A stretch of 64,000 nucleotides of DNA from Sporomusa malonica (GTDB lineage: Bacteria; Bacillota; Negativicutes; Sporomusales; Sporomusaceae). Location: assembly GCF_900176355.1 (NCBI RefSeq), contig NZ_FWXI01000008.1, positions 62,001 through 126,000 on the forward strand, written 5' to 3'. A program made the position numbers and the translations under genes. Shown piece after piece: positions 62,974 through 64,000 of the stretch; positions within the stretch are counted from its first letter, which is position 1; every line of letters starts with the position of its first letter. The notes under the pieces are model-generated. The model had not been told where the DNA came from and did not search any database. It saw nothing but the letters and a program-made list of their open reading frames with translations.

Positions 62974-63642
62974 CTAGGACTTTTTATCTCTCATTCTAAA
63001 ACCGGTAGCAACATAGAATACCCATTCAGCGATATTTGTCGCCCTGTCAGCTACTCTTTCAATATACCGAATAGCCACATTATATTCCAATACAACTTCC
63101 TGATTGTTAGGGTTAGCCATGGCAATATTCAAAATTTCTTTAAGCAATGCCTTATTCAGCTTATTAACAACAGCATCGCGTTCTCTTACCTGGCTGGCCA
63201 AGTCGGCATCATTAGTTTCATATGCTTTAATGGAATCAGCCAGCATACCTGCTGCCATATTACCAAGCTCAATTACCCGTTCTGACAGAGGGTCAAGGGC
63301 GGTTAGATCCAGTCTGGGGAATTTTTTTTGGACTATTTTAGCGATATTGTTGGCATAATCGGCTACCCGCTCAATCTCGTTGGCAATTTTAATGGTTGAC
63401 ACTAAAAATCGTAAATCTACTGCAGCCGGCTGCTGAGTTGCAATTGTGGTAATACATCGATCGTCAATCTCTTTATACATAGAATCGACTTCTTTTTCAT
63501 ATTGCCTTGAACGCATCGCCGACTCCACGTTATTGCCTGCAAAGGAGTTGACTGCTGTGATTACTGATAACGTAGTCTTTTCACCCATTAATTTCACAGC
63601 CTCGCGAATACCCGCAAGTTCTTGCACAAAATTAGCCCTCAT
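62974..63642 (-). CDS. phoU: PhoU-family phosphate signalling protein
   Basis: 222 residues from ATG 63642; a longer frame lacks a site. Two PhoU repeats of three-helix bundles with conserved acidic metal motifs (EIERVADYANNIAKI and YIERVADRATNIAEW). It links phosphate transport to signalling or acts as a chaperone of phosphate proteins. No pst genes are next to it; it follows the pyrophosphatase on the same strand by 13 bases, an interesting pairing of phosphate functions. Confidence 0.9.
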   Translation of the reverse strand: MRANFVQELAGIREAVKLMGEKTTLSVITAVNSFAGNNVESAMRSRQYEKEVDSMYKEIDDRCITTIATQQPAAVDLRFLVSTIKIANEIERVADYANNIAKIVQKKFPRLDLTALDPLSERVIELGNMAAGMLADSIKAYETNDADLASQVRERDAVVNKLNKALLKEILNIAMANPNNQEVVLEYNVAIRYIERVADRATNIAEWVFYVATGFRMRDKKS

Positions 63643-63845
63643 CCAACAATCAGCTCCTTCATTATTATGCCAAATATAACCAGCACTAACCGAGTTACTT
63701 ATTCGCCAACACACCTAGTAAACCCTGCTTTAAGCAAAGGAAACGTTTTTCACCCTTTTCCGAGTAACCAGTAATATGTTTCGTTATAATATATACTATA
63801 ATGTATGCTGAATATGAATCTTTACGAAAAAAGAGGTAGCTGCCC

Positions 63846-64000
63846 ATGCGAGTACGGTTTGGTTATGTAGCAATCGCTCTTAACATTGCCGAAGGTTCAC
63901 CAAATAAAACCGTTACAATAAAAACCCTTGAAAAGATTGCTGACCCAGAAGGCCGAATCCACCGTCTGCGCCGGTTAACACGAGAAAACTTAGCCAATAC
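63846..64000 (+). CDS. uvsE: UV damage endonuclease UvsE, N-terminal part (cut by window edge)
   Basis: Open to the right edge; 51 residues are visible: RVRFGYVAIALNIAEGSPNKTVTIKTLEKI.D, the typical start of UVDE-family TIM-barrel endonucleases that nick 5' of UV photoproducts. A GAGGTAG site lies upstream of the ATG, and TATAAT-like boxes lie at 63785-63805. The metal-binding region is outside the window. Confidence 0.8.
   Translation, partial: MRVRFGYVAIALNIAEGSPNKTVTIKTLEKIADPEGRIHRLRRLTRENLAN

Noticed and set aside
1-64000. tRNA, rRNA, CRISPR arrays, phage or intact insertion sequences
   Set aside because: I looked for anticodon-arm/acceptor patterns, regularly spaced direct repeats and transposase or integrase motifs and found none that I could support.

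Overview
The window reads as chromosome of an anaerobic, low-to-mid GC Firmicute, most likely a Negativicute of the Sporomusa/Pelosinus kind. This is inferred from gene content: three T-box leaders, ferredoxin-fused electron-transfer flavoproteins, an [FeFe]-hydrogenase maturase, 2-hydroxyacyl-CoA dehydratase-type activases, SepF, and two genes whose reading frames need UGA read as selenocysteine. I see no rRNA, tRNA, CRISPR array, prophage or intact insertion sequence. The genes are mostly core metabolism in tight operons.

Layout. 1-2.4 kb: end of a MoxR-type AAA+ ATPase, a VWA protein and a small Cys-ended protein. 2.4-4.3 kb (minus): D-amino-acid transaminase followed by a HesB-like selenoprotein, then a selenocysteine peroxiredoxin; conventional ORF calling truncates both selenoproteins. 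4.3-14.1 kb: acyltransferase, pyruvate kinase operon, MoaD-like protein, M20 amidohydrolase, MATE exporter, 2-hydroxyacid dehydrogenase, UPF0180. 14.1-23.1 kb (minus): nadC, T-box(Phe)-pheA, and a complete tryptophan operon in the order trpD-F-C-B-A-E-G behind a T-box(Trp) whose terminator/antiterminator module is duplicated. 23.1-32.2 kb: PAP2 phosphatase, HAD hydrolase, DMT transporter, etfBA with a two-cluster ferredoxin domain, YdcF-like protein, dnaE. 32.4-40.3 kb (plus): orphan substrate-binding protein, U32 peptidase, class III aminotransferase, then etfB-etfA-FAD oxidase resembling the electron-bifurcating lactate dehydrogenase LctBCD. 40.3-50.5 kb (minus): two-component system, sepF, typA, beta-CASP nuclease, ylbF-murB, AP-endonuclease-like protein, trmL, ferredoxin. 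50.6-54.8 kb: three dehydratase-activase-type genes and a divergent double-P-loop ATPase. 54.8-58.4 kb: structured leader, TM1266-type regulator, hydG, a secreted SGNH hydrolase. 58.4-60.6 kb (minus): T-box(Tyr)-aroF-tyrA. 60.6-64 kb: small proteins, CBS-regulated pyrophosphatase, phoU, and the start of uvsE.

The connecting theme is aromatic amino acid synthesis. aroF-tyrA, pheA and trpDFCBAEG each sit behind a T-box whose predicted specifier codon (UAC, UUC, UGG) matches the pathway end product, so each branch would respond to its own uncharged tRNA. A second theme is anaerobic redox metabolism: two EtfBA pairs, HydG, the dehydratase activases and the selenoproteins. At least three related palindromic intergenic repeats are scattered through the window.

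Start sites were revised from the longest frame wherever a ribosome binding site or family N terminus decided it. All identifications rest on reading motifs; no database search was run.
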